Below the pieces are notes generated by a model. The model searched no databases. It was not told the DNA's origin and saw only the letters and a list, made by a program, of their open reading frames with translations. Position numbers and translations under genes: made by a program. Below are positions 1 through 7,167 of a stretch of 14,078 nt of DNA, piece after piece. Location: NCBI GenBank assembly GCA_003646305.1, contig QNFJ01000032.1, positions 1 through 14,078 of the forward strand. Reading direction: 5' to 3'. Within the stretch, counting starts at the first letter, position 1. Each line of letters starts with the position of its first letter. The DNA comes from Gammaproteobacteria bacterium. Lineage in GTDB: Bacteria > Pseudomonadota > Gammaproteobacteria > Methylococcales > UBA2780.

Positions 1-150
1 CCACATAACAAAAATAAAATACGGGCGCTTCTTCTTTCCGGTATACGGGCGGCTCTTCTCTGGCGTCAGTGTGGCGGTAGCCGATGGAAAATAATTTTCC
101 AGCGTAAGAAAATTACGAACACCTGCCTGCAACTTCTAAAGAGCAGTTAA
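1..150 (+). CDS. hflD: High frequency lysogenization protein HflD homologue, C-terminal fragment (5' end outside window)
   Basis: The forward frame starting at base 1 is open for 49 codons and ends in TAA at 148-150. The peptide contains IRALLLSGIRAALLWRQ, then GGSRW and FQRKKI. This follows the C-terminus of E. coli HflD as I remember it (VRATLLAGIRAAVLWHQ, GGGRL, FSRNRL). HflD is a peripheral inner-membrane protein of about 210 residues, usually encoded between mnmA and purB; in E. coli it binds the lambda CII protein, and its normal cell role is unclear. Only the last quarter or so lies here. The following ABC ATPase gene starts 12 bases downstream with no visible terminator, so read-through into it is likely. 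Identification rests on remembered similarity over a short stretch. Confidence 0.8.
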   Translation, partial: PHNKNKIRALLLSGIRAALLWRQCGGSRWKIIFQRKKITNTCLQLLKSS

Positions 151-162
151 ATAGTTTAGGTT

Positions 163-1089
163 ATGAGTAATCTGATCGTAGCCGACCGGCTTACCCGCTA
201 TTACGGTGACCACTGTGCCGTTGACGAGGTTAGTTTCACTCTGAAAAAAGGGGAGATTCTAGGTTTTCTTGGTCCTAATGGCGCGGGCAAATCAACTACC
301 ATGAAAATGATTTGTGGAAACCTTGCACCCACCGATGGGGCGATTAGCATCAATGGAATTGACCTGCTTGAACGGCCTAAAGAGGCTAAAGCAGAATTGG
401 GCTATTTACCCGAAACACCCCCAGTCTATCGGGAGTTAACGGTCAATGAATACCTTGATTACTGTGGAAAGCTCCACGGATTAAAGAGAGCAGCTTTGCA
501 AAAAGCAACTCTCTTCGCAAAAGAGCGCTGCGGGTTAATCGAGGTGGCTAACCGGCTTATTGGCAATTTATCCAAAGGCTTTCAGCAACGGACCGGTATC
601 GCTCAGGCGATTCTCCATAGCCCAGCCGTGATCGTTCTTGATGAGCCGACAGTTGGGCTTGATCCGATCCAGATTCGAGAGATTCGTTCCTTAATTCGTG
701 ATCTGGGTGAAGAACACGGCATCATTCTTTCAACGCATATTCTTCCCGAGGTTGAGGAGTCCTGCACGCATGTGCAGATCATTCGGCAGGGAAAACTGGT
801 TTTGAATGACAGCATTGCCACTCTCAAAAAGCAACTGGCTGGAAGCAGCTTTATTCTGGCAACCTCAAAGGAGATTGAAGGCGAGTTTTTGCAATCGATT
901 GAAGGGGTCAATACGGTTGAAACTTTAAAGGGCTGTCGTTATCGCATTCACTTTGATAACCAGCAAAATCCAGCCGAAATGGTGGCCGAAAAAGTGATTC
1001 AATCGGGCTATGGCCTTCGGGCGTTAACGCCCGAACAGCGCTCAATGGAAGCGCTCTTCCTCGAAGTCACCAGAGGAGAGGAGGGATGA
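163..1089 (+). CDS. ABC transporter ATP-binding protein (ABC-2 / GldA-like)
   Basis: ATPase subunit of an ABC-2 type transporter, expected at the cytosolic face of the inner membrane bound to the permease encoded next. All nucleotide-binding motifs are present: Walker A GPNGAGKST (37-45), signature LSKGFQQR (136-143), Walker B VIVLDEP (156-162), D-loop GLD (165-167) and switch His192. The last 90 residues or so form the C-terminal extension common in this family (GldA, CcmA and NatA-like exporters). Start ATG at 163 follows an AGG element in TTTAGGTT, 12 bases after hflD. Its stop overlaps the permease start (ATGA at 1086-1089). Together with the next three genes it makes the set 'ATPase, permease, GldG-like, DUF4340', widespread in Gammaproteobacteria. 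The exported substrate is unknown. Confidence 0.93.
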   Translation: MSNLIVADRLTRYYGDHCAVDEVSFTLKKGEILGFLGPNGAGKSTTMKMICGNLAPTDGAISINGIDLLERPKEAKAELGYLPETPPVYRELTVNEYLDYCGKLHGLKRAALQKATLFAKERCGLIEVANRLIGNLSKGFQQRTGIAQAILHSPAVIVLDEPTVGLDPIQIREIRSLIRDLGEEHGIILSTHILPEVEESCTHVQIIRQGKLVLNDSIATLKKQLAGSSFILATSKEIEGEFLQSIEGVNTVETLKGCRYRIHFDNQQNPAEMVAEKVIQSGYGLRALTPEQRSMEALFLEVTRGEEG

Positions 1090-1841
1090 AGATCATCACC
1101 ATCGCTGGTCGAGAGTTACGCAGCCTTTTTCTCTCTCCACTGGCCTGGACAATTCTAGGTGTTGTCCAGCTAATCCTGGCTTACCTTTTTCTCTCCCAAA
1201 TTGATTACTACCTGATGATTCAGCCCAAAATCGCCGGTATTGAGGGAGCTCCTGGGGTAACCGATCTGGTTATCGCGCCGCTTTTTAGCAATGCTGCGAT
1301 CATTCTTTTGCTGATTACACCACTTTTAACGATGAGACTGATTAGTGAAGAGCGCCGCAATCAAACGCTTAGCCTTCTTTTTTCTGCACCGCTCTCTATG
1401 ACTGAGATTATCTTTGGCAAGTATCTCGGCATGATGGCTTTTATGCTGATTATGATTAGCATGATCGCTTTAATGCCTCTGTCATTGATGGCTGGCGCAA
1501 CACTCGATTATGGCAAGCTCGCTGCGGGCATTGTCGCCTTGATCCTCTTGATGGGCGCCTTCTCCGCCGTAGGTCTTTATATGTCAGCGATTGCCAGTCA
1601 ACCCACTGTTGCCGCAATCGGCAGTTTTGGTTTGCTGCTATTGCTATGGATTATTGATTGGGCAGGCAGCAATTCAGATAAGGGAAGCGAACTTTTTGCG
1701 AGCCTTTCTCTCCTTCGTCACTTTGAAAACCTCCTCAAAGGGCTCATCAACTCAGCAGATATCGCCTACTATCTGCTTTTTATTATTCTCTTCCTGACAC
1801 TGGCTGTTCGCCGGCTTGATAACGACCGGCTGCAAAAATGA
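1086..1841 (+). CDS. ABC-2 type transporter permease (GldF-like)
   Basis: Integral inner-membrane permease of 251 residues that pairs with the ATPase upstream. The N-terminus has the typical ABC-2 layout: a short amphipathic entry region (KIITIAGRELRSLFLSPLAW) leading into a first membrane helix at about 18-38. Further hydrophobic segments lie at about 70-85, 118-135, 145-168, 175-192 and 226-242, giving six. Residues 86-93 (RLISEERR) form the charged cytoplasmic stretch typical of this family. The start overlaps the ATPase stop by ATGA, and the gene's own stop overlaps the next start the same way (1838-1841), so all are translated as one coupled unit. The family is clear; the transported molecule is not. 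Confidence 0.9.
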   Translation: MKIITIAGRELRSLFLSPLAWTILGVVQLILAYLFLSQIDYYLMIQPKIAGIEGAPGVTDLVIAPLFSNAAIILLLITPLLTMRLISEERRNQTLSLLFSAPLSMTEIIFGKYLGMMAFMLIMISMIALMPLSLMAGATLDYGKLAAGIVALILLMGAFSAVGLYMSAIASQPTVAAIGSFGLLLLLWIIDWAGSNSDKGSELFASLSLLRHFENLLKGLINSADIAYYLLFIILFLTLAVRRLDNDRLQK

Positions 1842-3214
1842 GGATCAGCCCATCTCGCCACCGAAATATTCGCTTTCAGAACCTGATTTTTACGATTCTT
1901 TTTCTGATTGTTATCGGTCTTCTGGGTTGGTTAAGTAACCGCTACACAATCCAGTTTGACTGGACGAATGGAGGACGTAACTCCCTGTCAGAAGCTAGCG
2001 AGGCGGTTGTTAAACAGATGGATGGTCCTGTTAGCATTACCGCTTTTGCATTTGAAAACAAAGTAACTCGCTCAAAGATTAGTGATTTTATTGGCCGTTA
2101 TCAACGCCACAAGAAAGAGATCAACCTCACTTTTATTAACCCGGACAAGCAGCCAGAAAAGGTCCGTGAGCTCGGGATTACGATCGATGGAGAGCTTATT
2201 GTTGAGTTCAATAATCGCAGCGAAAAGGTCAAAAACTTAACCGAAGCCCTCCTGACCAATGCGCTGCAACGACTCTCAAACAAGCAAAAACGCTGGGTTG
2301 TTTTCCTGACAGGGCATGGAGAGCGCAATCCATTTGGTCAGGCTAACCATGATCTAGAGCAATTTGGGAAAACACTAACAAGCAAAGGTATTTCCGTTCA
2401 GCGAATCAACCTAGTCGAGGCGACGGCCATTCCCGATAACAGCGCCCTACTTGTTATTGCTTCCCCACAAATAGCGTTACTTGATGGCGAGGTAAAGCTC
2501 ATTGAAGATTATGTGCAGCAGGGCGGCAATCTGCTTTGGCTTCAAGATCCCGGTGATCTGCACAATCTCTACTCATTGGCCGAGCGGCTGGGTATTGAGT
2601 TTTTACCCGGAACCATCGTTGATGCCTCAACCCAACTGCTGGGGATTGATGACCCTTCATTTGCACTGGTGAGTCGCTATCCGCTACATCCCATCACGCA
2701 AGATTTCCAGTCGCTCACACTATTCCCTGTTGCCTCGGCACTAGAAAAAGGGGAAGGGGAGTCTGACTTTCAGAGTCAACCGCTTCTCAGTACGCTTGAG
2801 CGCTCTTGGACAGAAACTGGACTGCGTGAGGGTGAAATAGAGTTTGACCCTGATAGCGAAGAGACTCGAGGCCCACTTGATCTCGGGTTTGCCCTGACCC
2901 GAACCCTCGACGAGAATAACGGCAGCAAAGGGGAATCACCCAAAGAACAACGGATTATCGTTATTGGTGATGGTGATTTTATTTCAAATAGTTTTATCGG
3001 TAACGGCGCTAACCTCGATTTGGGGCTTAACATTGTTCAGTGGCTGAATGAGGATGATCAATTTCTCAATATTCCAGCTAGAACCGCTCCGGATCTTTCT
3101 CTTAACCTCTCAGAAACCAGCTCTGCAGTTATCGGGCTTGGTTTTCTATTTGTCCTGCCAATAATTCTGATTGGGAGCGGGGCATTTATCTGGCTCAGGC
3201 GGCGCAAAAGATGA
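1838..3214 (+). CDS. GldG-like ABC transporter auxiliary protein
   Basis: A 458-residue protein of the 'ABC-type uncharacterized transport system' (GldG) family. It has one membrane helix near the N-terminus (about 15-33, after an RHRNIRFQN cytosolic start) and one at the C-terminus (about 432-453, ending in RRRKR), so most of it should lie outside the membrane, in the periplasm. Visible family landmarks are FDWTNGGRNSLSEAS shortly after the first helix, the FLTGHGERNP motif near the middle, and a late IVIGDGDFISNS segment. It starts with ATG overlapping the permease stop. In Bacteroidota such a protein is part of gliding motility, but homologues are widespread in non-gliders, so I do not infer gliding. 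It probably serves as the periplasmic partner of the exporter. Confidence 0.87.
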   Translation: MRISPSRHRNIRFQNLIFTILFLIVIGLLGWLSNRYTIQFDWTNGGRNSLSEASEAVVKQMDGPVSITAFAFENKVTRSKISDFIGRYQRHKKEINLTFINPDKQPEKVRELGITIDGELIVEFNNRSEKVKNLTEALLTNALQRLSNKQKRWVVFLTGHGERNPFGQANHDLEQFGKTLTSKGISVQRINLVEATAIPDNSALLVIASPQIALLDGEVKLIEDYVQQGGNLLWLQDPGDLHNLYSLAERLGIEFLPGTIVDASTQLLGIDDPSFALVSRYPLHPITQDFQSLTLFPVASALEKGEGESDFQSQPLLSTLERSWTETGLREGEIEFDPDSEETRGPLDLGFALTRTLDENNGSKGESPKEQRIIVIGDGDFISNSFIGNGANLDLGLNIVQWLNEDDQFLNIPARTAPDLSLNLSETSSAVIGLGFLFVLPIILIGSGAFIWLRRRKR

Positions 3215-3726
3215 GATCTCGCCTCGTTACTAACTTGATATTGCTTGCTGTTATTGTCGTGTTGGTGATGGCGACACTGACTGAGCTCAAGCCTGAGAAA
3301 GCGGTGCCAACAGCGATTACCCAACTCGATACCCAAACCGTCTCCAGCATTGAGCTCACTCGACGTGGCAAACCACCTCTCCGCTTTGCCAAACAACAAG
3401 AGGAGTGGGTTATGTTATCGCCAGAAAACGGAAAAGCTAACCAGGAGAAGGTCAAAAATCTGCTCACTATTTCGCAGATCAATTCCAGTAGCCAATTTCC
3501 ACTGAATAGTGAAAAAGCAGATCGGTTCGGTCTAAAAGAGCCCGCAATCACTTTAAAGCTCGGTGGGCTATTGATTATGGTGGGTGATATCGCACCGATC
3601 AGTCAGCAACGCTACCTACGAATTGGTGAAACACTCTATCTGGTGACCGATAACTTTTATCATCATCTTATTGCACAACCCAGCCAATATCTTGCTGCGA
3701 CAGCGCTCAAAAGAGCTGCAGATTAA
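3211..3726 (+). CDS. DUF4340 domain protein, short form
   Basis: A 171-residue protein with one N-terminal membrane anchor (about 7-24) followed by a soluble, probably periplasmic, domain. The pattern VSSIELTRRGKPPLRFAKQ followed by WVMLSPENGKANQEKVKNLL is typical of DUF4340 proteins, which are nearly always encoded beside GldG-like genes. Many family members are about 300 residues or more with repeated units; this one holds roughly a single unit, and I see no frameshift or remnant after it, so it looks like a naturally short form. Its ATG overlaps the GldG-like stop (ATGA), and only two bases separate its TAA from the mutM start. Function unknown beyond the link with the exporter. Confidence 0.78.
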   Translation: MRSRLVTNLILLAVIVVLVMATLTELKPEKAVPTAITQLDTQTVSSIELTRRGKPPLRFAKQQEEWVMLSPENGKANQEKVKNLLTISQINSSSQFPLNSEKADRFGLKEPAITLKLGGLLIMVGDIAPISQQRYLRIGETLYLVTDNFYHHLIAQPSQYLAATALKRAAD

Positions 3727-3728
3727 TA

Positions 3729-4544
3729 GTGCCTGAGCTTCCAGAGGTCGAAACTACTCGGCGAGGCATTCTCCCTCATCTGCAGTATAAAACCGTTCAA
3801 AAGGTGATTGTTCGTCAGCCAAAGTTACGTTGGCCAATATCCGATCAGCTTCCGGAAGCGCTGACTCAACAGCCGATAATATCGGTCGACCGGCGCGGAA
3901 AATATCTCTTAATCCATTTTCCAAATGGCACGCTCATTATTCACCTTGGAATGTCGGGTAGTTTAAGAATTTGTCGTTACGATCAGTCAGCTGAGAAACA
4001 CGACCATTTTGAAATAGTGTTAGACAATGGCACCAGTCTACGCCTGCGAGATCCAAGGCGTTTTGGTGCGGTTCTCTGGACAGAAGAACCTGTTGAGAAA
4101 CATTCTCTTCTGATTAATTTAGGCCCTGAGCCTTTCGACCCTCTATTTAATGGCCTTTTTTTATTCGAGAGAGCAAAAGGGCGAAAACTGCCCATCAAGA
4201 CTTTGATTATGGATGGCAAAATTGTCACCGGCGTTGGTAATATCTACGCCAGTGAAGCACTCTTTTTAGCGGGGATTCATCCGAAAAGAGCAGCGGGGAA
4301 AATATCACTCGAGCGATTACAGCGTTTAGCCGAGGCAATTGTAGAAATACTCCAAAGAGCGATTGAGCAAGGCGGTACAACCTTACGGGATTTTGTTAAC
4401 GAAACGGGAAAACCGGGCTACTTTCAGCAGCAGCTTGCTGTTTATGGGCGAGCGGGACAGCCTTGCCAGAAATGCACCGCGGCTATCAAAAAAATTATTC
4501 TAGGCCAACGGTCAACTTTTTACTGCCCTAACTGCCAGCACTAA
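3729..4544 (+). CDS. mutM: Formamidopyrimidine-DNA glycosylase (Fpg/MutM)
   Basis: Bifunctional DNA glycosylase / AP lyase that removes 8-oxoguanine and formamidopyrimidines in base-excision repair. The start is GTG at 3729, fixed by the invariant N-terminus PELPEVET: Pro2 (Pro1 after Met removal) is the catalytic nucleophile and Glu3 the acid. Lys58 in RRGKYLL matches the conserved catalytic lysine (K57 of the mature enzyme). VTGVGNIYASEALF is the helix-two-turn-helix DNA-binding motif. The C-terminal zinc finger has Cys246, Cys249, Cys266 and Cys269, with the substrate-contacting Arg at 261 (GQRSTFYC). The 271-residue length is standard. Only two bases separate it from the DUF4340 gene, so it is probably transcribed as the last gene of the ABC operon. 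Confidence 0.97.
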   Translation: MPELPEVETTRRGILPHLQYKTVQKVIVRQPKLRWPISDQLPEALTQQPIISVDRRGKYLLIHFPNGTLIIHLGMSGSLRICRYDQSAEKHDHFEIVLDNGTSLRLRDPRRFGAVLWTEEPVEKHSLLINLGPEPFDPLFNGLFLFERAKGRKLPIKTLIMDGKIVTGVGNIYASEALFLAGIHPKRAAGKISLERLQRLAEAIVEILQRAIEQGGTTLRDFVNETGKPGYFQQQLAVYGRAGQPCQKCTAAIKKIILGQRSTFYCPNCQH

Positions 4545-4561
4545 GTCCGTTTGCAATACAA

Positions 4562-4780
4562 TTAGGCAGTCTCTAGCGAAAGCTTGATAATTTCCTTTGC
4601 GACAAAACCAAATACCCCCATGCATAGCCCGCCAAACAGCGCAATATAGGCCCACTTACCCCCTTTAGATTTGTGAGCCAAATCAAAGACAATAAAGAGC
4701 ATCAACCCGATTAGAACCGTAAAGCCAACCATCAACGAATATTCTTCAAATTGTGCAACGGTAATATAGTCTGTAATCAC
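4562..4780 (-). CDS. DUF2788 family small membrane protein
   Basis: A 72-residue protein with two hydrophobic helices (about 14-34 and 44-62) joined by a short charged loop, AHKSKGGKW. Length, loop and the opening FEEYSLMVGF match the DUF2788 family as I remember it, a small gammaproteobacterial membrane protein of unknown function. The start is GTG, seven bases after an AGAGG ribosome-binding site on the minus strand. An upstream ATG at about 4800 opens only a seven-codon out-of-frame stretch and is not the start. The gene is convergent with mutM (17 bases between the stops) and divergent from the DUF1538 operon. Confidence 0.82.
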   Translation of the reverse strand: MITDYITVAQFEEYSLMVGFTVLIGLMLFIVFDLAHKSKGGKWAYIALFGGLCMGVFGFVAKEIIKLSLETA

Positions 4781-4881
4781 CTTGAAACCTCTATTTCCAT
4801 AGTGCAGAGAGCCGATAATTGTAGCATTTTATAGCTTGTTTCGATACATTGTCTCTTTCCCAAACCTTCATAGATGACTGA
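4781..4881. promoter_or_regulatory. Divergent intergenic region between the DUF2788 gene and the DUF1538 operon
   Basis: This 101-base AT-rich gap must hold promoters for two divergent units. On the minus strand TACAAT (complement of 4818-4823) is a good -10 hexamer 38 bases before the DUF2788 start, but no strong -35 lies 16-18 bases upstream of it. On the plus strand the region around 4840-4855 (TCGATACATTGT) could hold a -10 element for the DUF1538 operon, again without a convincing -35. No operator palindrome stands out. Promoter calls are guesses by eye. Confidence 0.35.
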
Positions 4882-5616
4882 GTGATCACCATCAAAAGCC
4901 ATTTTCTTAAACAGTTAATCAGCAGCTGCTTTGACCTGTTTCCGATTCTGGCCGTCATTTCTATTTTTCAGTTGTTTGTTATTCAGCAACCGATCCCCAA
5001 CGTGGCCGAAATGCTCCTGGGCACATTGCTAATCGTTTTGGGCTTAACACTGTTCATTCAAGGTTTAGAGCTAGGACTTTTCCCCATTGGTGAAGCAATG
5101 GCCTATGCCTTTGCTAAAAAAGGCAGTGTGGCCTGGCTACTTGCGTTTGCTTTTTCTTTGGGGTTCGCAACAACGGTTGCCGAGCCGGCACTGATTGCTG
5201 TTGCAGATGAGGCTGCTCGCGTGGTTGCTGCAGGAGGGATTATTGAAGCAACCGAAGAATCACAAGAAAGCTATGCTTTTGGCCTTCGGATGACCGTCGC
5301 CTTTTCCGTCGGCTTTGCTATTTTAATCGGCGTTCTCAGAATCATTCGGGGCTGGCCGCTACACTATCTCATTATATCCGGATATGTTGTGATTGTTGCG
5401 ATGACGCCCTTTGCGCCGGCCGAAATTATTGGTATCGCCTATGACTCTGGGGGTGTCACCACCTCAACCATCACTGTTCCATTAGTGACCGCGCTGGGTG
5501 TTGGGCTGGCCTCTGCTATTAAGGGAAGAAATCCGATGCTCGATGGGTTTGGCCTGATTGCTTTCGCTTCATTGACGCCAATGATATTTGTTATGGTCTA
5601 CGGAATGCTCCTGTGA
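4882..5616 (+). CDS. DUF1538 membrane protein, first paralogue
   Basis: Polytopic inner-membrane protein of 244 residues, first of two tandem DUF1538 paralogues. It shows the family layout: FDLFPILAVISIFQL opening (about 17-31), a helix ending in GLELGLFPIG, the motif ATTVAEP (96-102), the loop motif YDSGGVTTST (187-196) with TVPLV after it, and GRNPMLDGFG (from about 215). Conserved polar residues inside hydrophobic segments (Glu101, Asp188, Ser189, Thr193-Thr194, Asp221) suggest a transport pathway, but no substrate is known to me. The start is GTG at 4882; a preceding ATG at 4874 closes after three codons. Its TGA overlaps the GTG start of the second paralogue, so the two are translationally coupled and probably act together. 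Confidence 0.9.
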   Translation: MITIKSHFLKQLISSCFDLFPILAVISIFQLFVIQQPIPNVAEMLLGTLLIVLGLTLFIQGLELGLFPIGEAMAYAFAKKGSVAWLLAFAFSLGFATTVAEPALIAVADEAARVVAAGGIIEATEESQESYAFGLRMTVAFSVGFAILIGVLRIIRGWPLHYLIISGYVVIVAMTPFAPAEIIGIAYDSGGVTTSTITVPLVTALGVGLASAIKGRNPMLDGFGLIAFASLTPMIFVMVYGMLL

Positions 5617-6383
5617 TTGCCTGGCTTCTCGAGTTTGGCCACACATTACTGCTCACCATTCGGGACATTCTTCCGATTGTAGCGACCATTATTGGCTTCC
5701 AGCTTCTGGTTATTCGTCGGCCACTGAGAAATCCCAAAAAGATATTTATTGGTTTCCTTTATGTTCTATTGGGGATCGCATTTTTTCTTGAAGGATTGGA
5801 AATGGCGCTATTCCCGCTCGGTAAGTTAATGGCAACTCAACTAACACATCCCGACTTTATCAATAGCAGCTCTGAAATTGTCCGCTGGCAAGACTACTAC
5901 TGGGTCTATCTATTTGCGGCCTGTATTGGTTTCGCTACGACACTAGCGGAACCGTCACTGATCGCTGTTGCAATCAAGGCTGAGGAGATTTCTGGGGGTG
6001 CTATCGGCGCCTGGGGGCTCCGTTTGGCCGTTTCTGTCGGTGTCGCATTTGGTATCTCTCTGGGTACCTATCGAATCGTCACAGGGACGGAGCTCTATCT
6101 CTATATCGTCGTTGGCTATATTGTGGTAATTATTCAGACCATGTTTTCTCCAAAAATGATTATCGGCCTCGCCTACGATTCTGGTGGTGTCACCACATCA
6201 ACTGTCACCGTACCGCTTGTTGCGGCACTTGGTCTGGGGCTCGCATCAACTGTCCCGGGTCGTAATCCAATGCTCGATGGGTTTGGCCTGATTGCTTTCG
6301 CTAGCCTGTTCCCGATTATCGCTGTGCTCGGTTATGCGCAAATCGCCGAGTGGCGAAACCGGAAAAATTCTAATATTACCTAA
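5613..6383 (+). CDS. DUF1538 membrane protein, second paralogue
   Basis: Polytopic inner-membrane protein of 256 residues, paralogous to the gene before it. It shares each landmark: LPIVATIIGFQL near the start, GLEMALFPLG, ATTLAEP (108-114), YDSGGVTTST (188-197) and GRNPMLDGFGLIAFA (from about 217). It differs by an extra hydrophilic insert at about 73-95 and a basic C-terminus (EWRNRKN). The start is GTG at 5613, overlapping the previous stop as GTGA. An 11-codon run (MLDGFGLIAFA) is identical at DNA level between the two genes. Tight coupling of two diverged paralogues suggests a heteromeric membrane complex. Function is not established. Confidence 0.9.
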   Translation: MIAWLLEFGHTLLLTIRDILPIVATIIGFQLLVIRRPLRNPKKIFIGFLYVLLGIAFFLEGLEMALFPLGKLMATQLTHPDFINSSSEIVRWQDYYWVYLFAACIGFATTLAEPSLIAVAIKAEEISGGAIGAWGLRLAVSVGVAFGISLGTYRIVTGTELYLYIVVGYIVVIIQTMFSPKMIIGLAYDSGGVTTSTVTVPLVAALGLGLASTVPGRNPMLDGFGLIAFASLFPIIAVLGYAQIAEWRNRKNSNIT

Positions 6384-6397
6384 ATGAGGCTTTATTC

Positions 6398-6748
6398 ATG
6401 CATTTCAAATTACTCATCGTTTTTGTCGAAGATGACAAAACAGACCTCGTTCTTGATACCTCACGCGAGCACGGTGCAACTGGAGCTACCGTCATTAATA
6501 ATGCGCGCGGTGAGGGGATTAAAAAATCTAAAACATTTTTTGGTCTTAACCTTGAAAGTCAACGAGACGTTGTTCTCCTTTTAGTCGAAGAACATATGTC
6601 ACGGGAAATTCTCGAAGCCATTGCAAAAGTCGCTGAATTTGACGAAAAACCAGGAACCGGTATTGCACTCCAAATTGATGTGGAAGATGCTATCGGCGTT
6701 CTCCATCAAATGGAAACACTTACACCTGCCATAGAGGAAGAATTATGA
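6398..6748 (+). CDS. PII-like signalling protein linked to DUF1538
   Basis: A small 116-residue protein with the PII ferredoxin-like pattern: beta strand LLIVFVE, helix, then GATGATVINNARGEG before a loop and the returning DVVLLLVEE strand. Residues 37-57 (RGEGIKKSK, then TFFGLNLESQ) take the place of the T-loop, and the canonical YRGAEY uridylylation site is absent. The B-loop region is replaced by KPGTGIA (84-90). This places it among the PII-like proteins that accompany transporters, not with GlnB/GlnK. PII family members bind adenine nucleotides and plug or modulate membrane partners; here the partner would be the DUF1538 pair encoded just upstream. TGAGG eight bases before ATG is its ribosome-binding site, and its stop overlaps the CBS gene start (ATGA). 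Confidence 0.83.
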   Translation: MHFKLLIVFVEDDKTDLVLDTSREHGATGATVINNARGEGIKKSKTFFGLNLESQRDVVLLLVEEHMSREILEAIAKVAEFDEKPGTGIALQIDVEDAIGVLHQMETLTPAIEEEL

Positions 6749-7149
6749 AGAACCAGAAAATCATTCGCGTCCGCGATGTGATGAAAACAGATTTTGCAAC
6801 CATTGAGGGTGTCTCCACCATCAGTGAGGCGGTACGAGTTATGAAAGAGCAAAAAACCTCTGTGCTTATCGTTAACAAACGTGATGAAGACGATGAGTAT
6901 GGGCTGATTCTTGCTGGTGACATTGCCCGCCACGTCCTCGCGAAAGACCGTTCTCCAGAGCGTGTTAATGTCTATGAAATTATGACTAAACCAATTATTT
7001 CAATGAGTCCGGAAATGGATATCCGTTATTGCTCCAGAATGTTTGCTCGCTATAACCTGGTCCGTGCGCCTGTTCTTGAACATCGCGTCGTTATTGGCAC
7101 CGTTAGCCCTATTTCGCTTGTTCTCGATGGCTTGTACAATATTTGCTGA
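6745..7149 (+). CDS. Stand-alone tandem CBS-domain protein
   Basis: A 134-residue cytosolic protein consisting almost only of two CBS motifs: the first at about 8-63 (VRDVMKTDFATI, then TSVLIVN and LILAGDIARHVL), the second at about 73-130 (VYEIMTKPIISMSPEMDI, then LVRAPVLE and VIGTVSPISLVL). Paired CBS motifs form a Bateman module that typically binds AMP, ATP or S-adenosyl compounds and controls a partner protein. The gene is the last of the DUF1538 operon, coupled to the PII-like gene by ATGA. It would add a second nucleotide-responsive regulator to the same membrane complex; the ligand cannot be read from the sequence. Confidence 0.88.
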   Translation: MKNQKIIRVRDVMKTDFATIEGVSTISEAVRVMKEQKTSVLIVNKRDEDDEYGLILAGDIARHVLAKDRSPERVNVYEIMTKPIISMSPEMDIRYCSRMFARYNLVRAPVLEHRVVIGTVSPISLVLDGLYNIC

Positions 7150-7167
7150 TCATCCTTGATTAGGATC

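Noticed and set aside
19..51. Direct repeat ATACGGGCG at 19-27 and 43-51, suggesting iterons or a mobile-element end
   Set aside because: It lies in the hflD reading frame and encodes the IRALLL / IRAALL repeat that is also seen in E. coli HflD (VRATLL / IRAAVL), so protein conservation explains it.
3058..3551. Antisense open frames of 113 and 118 codons across the GldG-like and DUF4340 genes
   Set aside because: They mirror well-supported genes, have no recognisable domain and overlap each other; they are shadows of the sense coding.
163..3726. Gliding motility operon (gldA, gldF, gldG)
   Set aside because: The ATPase, permease and GldG-like protein are distant homologues common in non-gliding Gammaproteobacteria, and no other gliding genes are present.
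4519..4570. Inverted repeat ACTGCCCTAA / TTAGGCAGT between mutM and the DUF2788 gene as a bidirectional terminator
   Set aside because: The arms are imperfect, lie more than 30 bases apart, sit inside both coding ends and lack a T-tract.
7148..7166. Hairpin ATCC-TTGATTA-GGAT between the CBS gene and the ODP-like gene as a terminator
   Set aside because: Only a four-base stem and no T-run on either strand.
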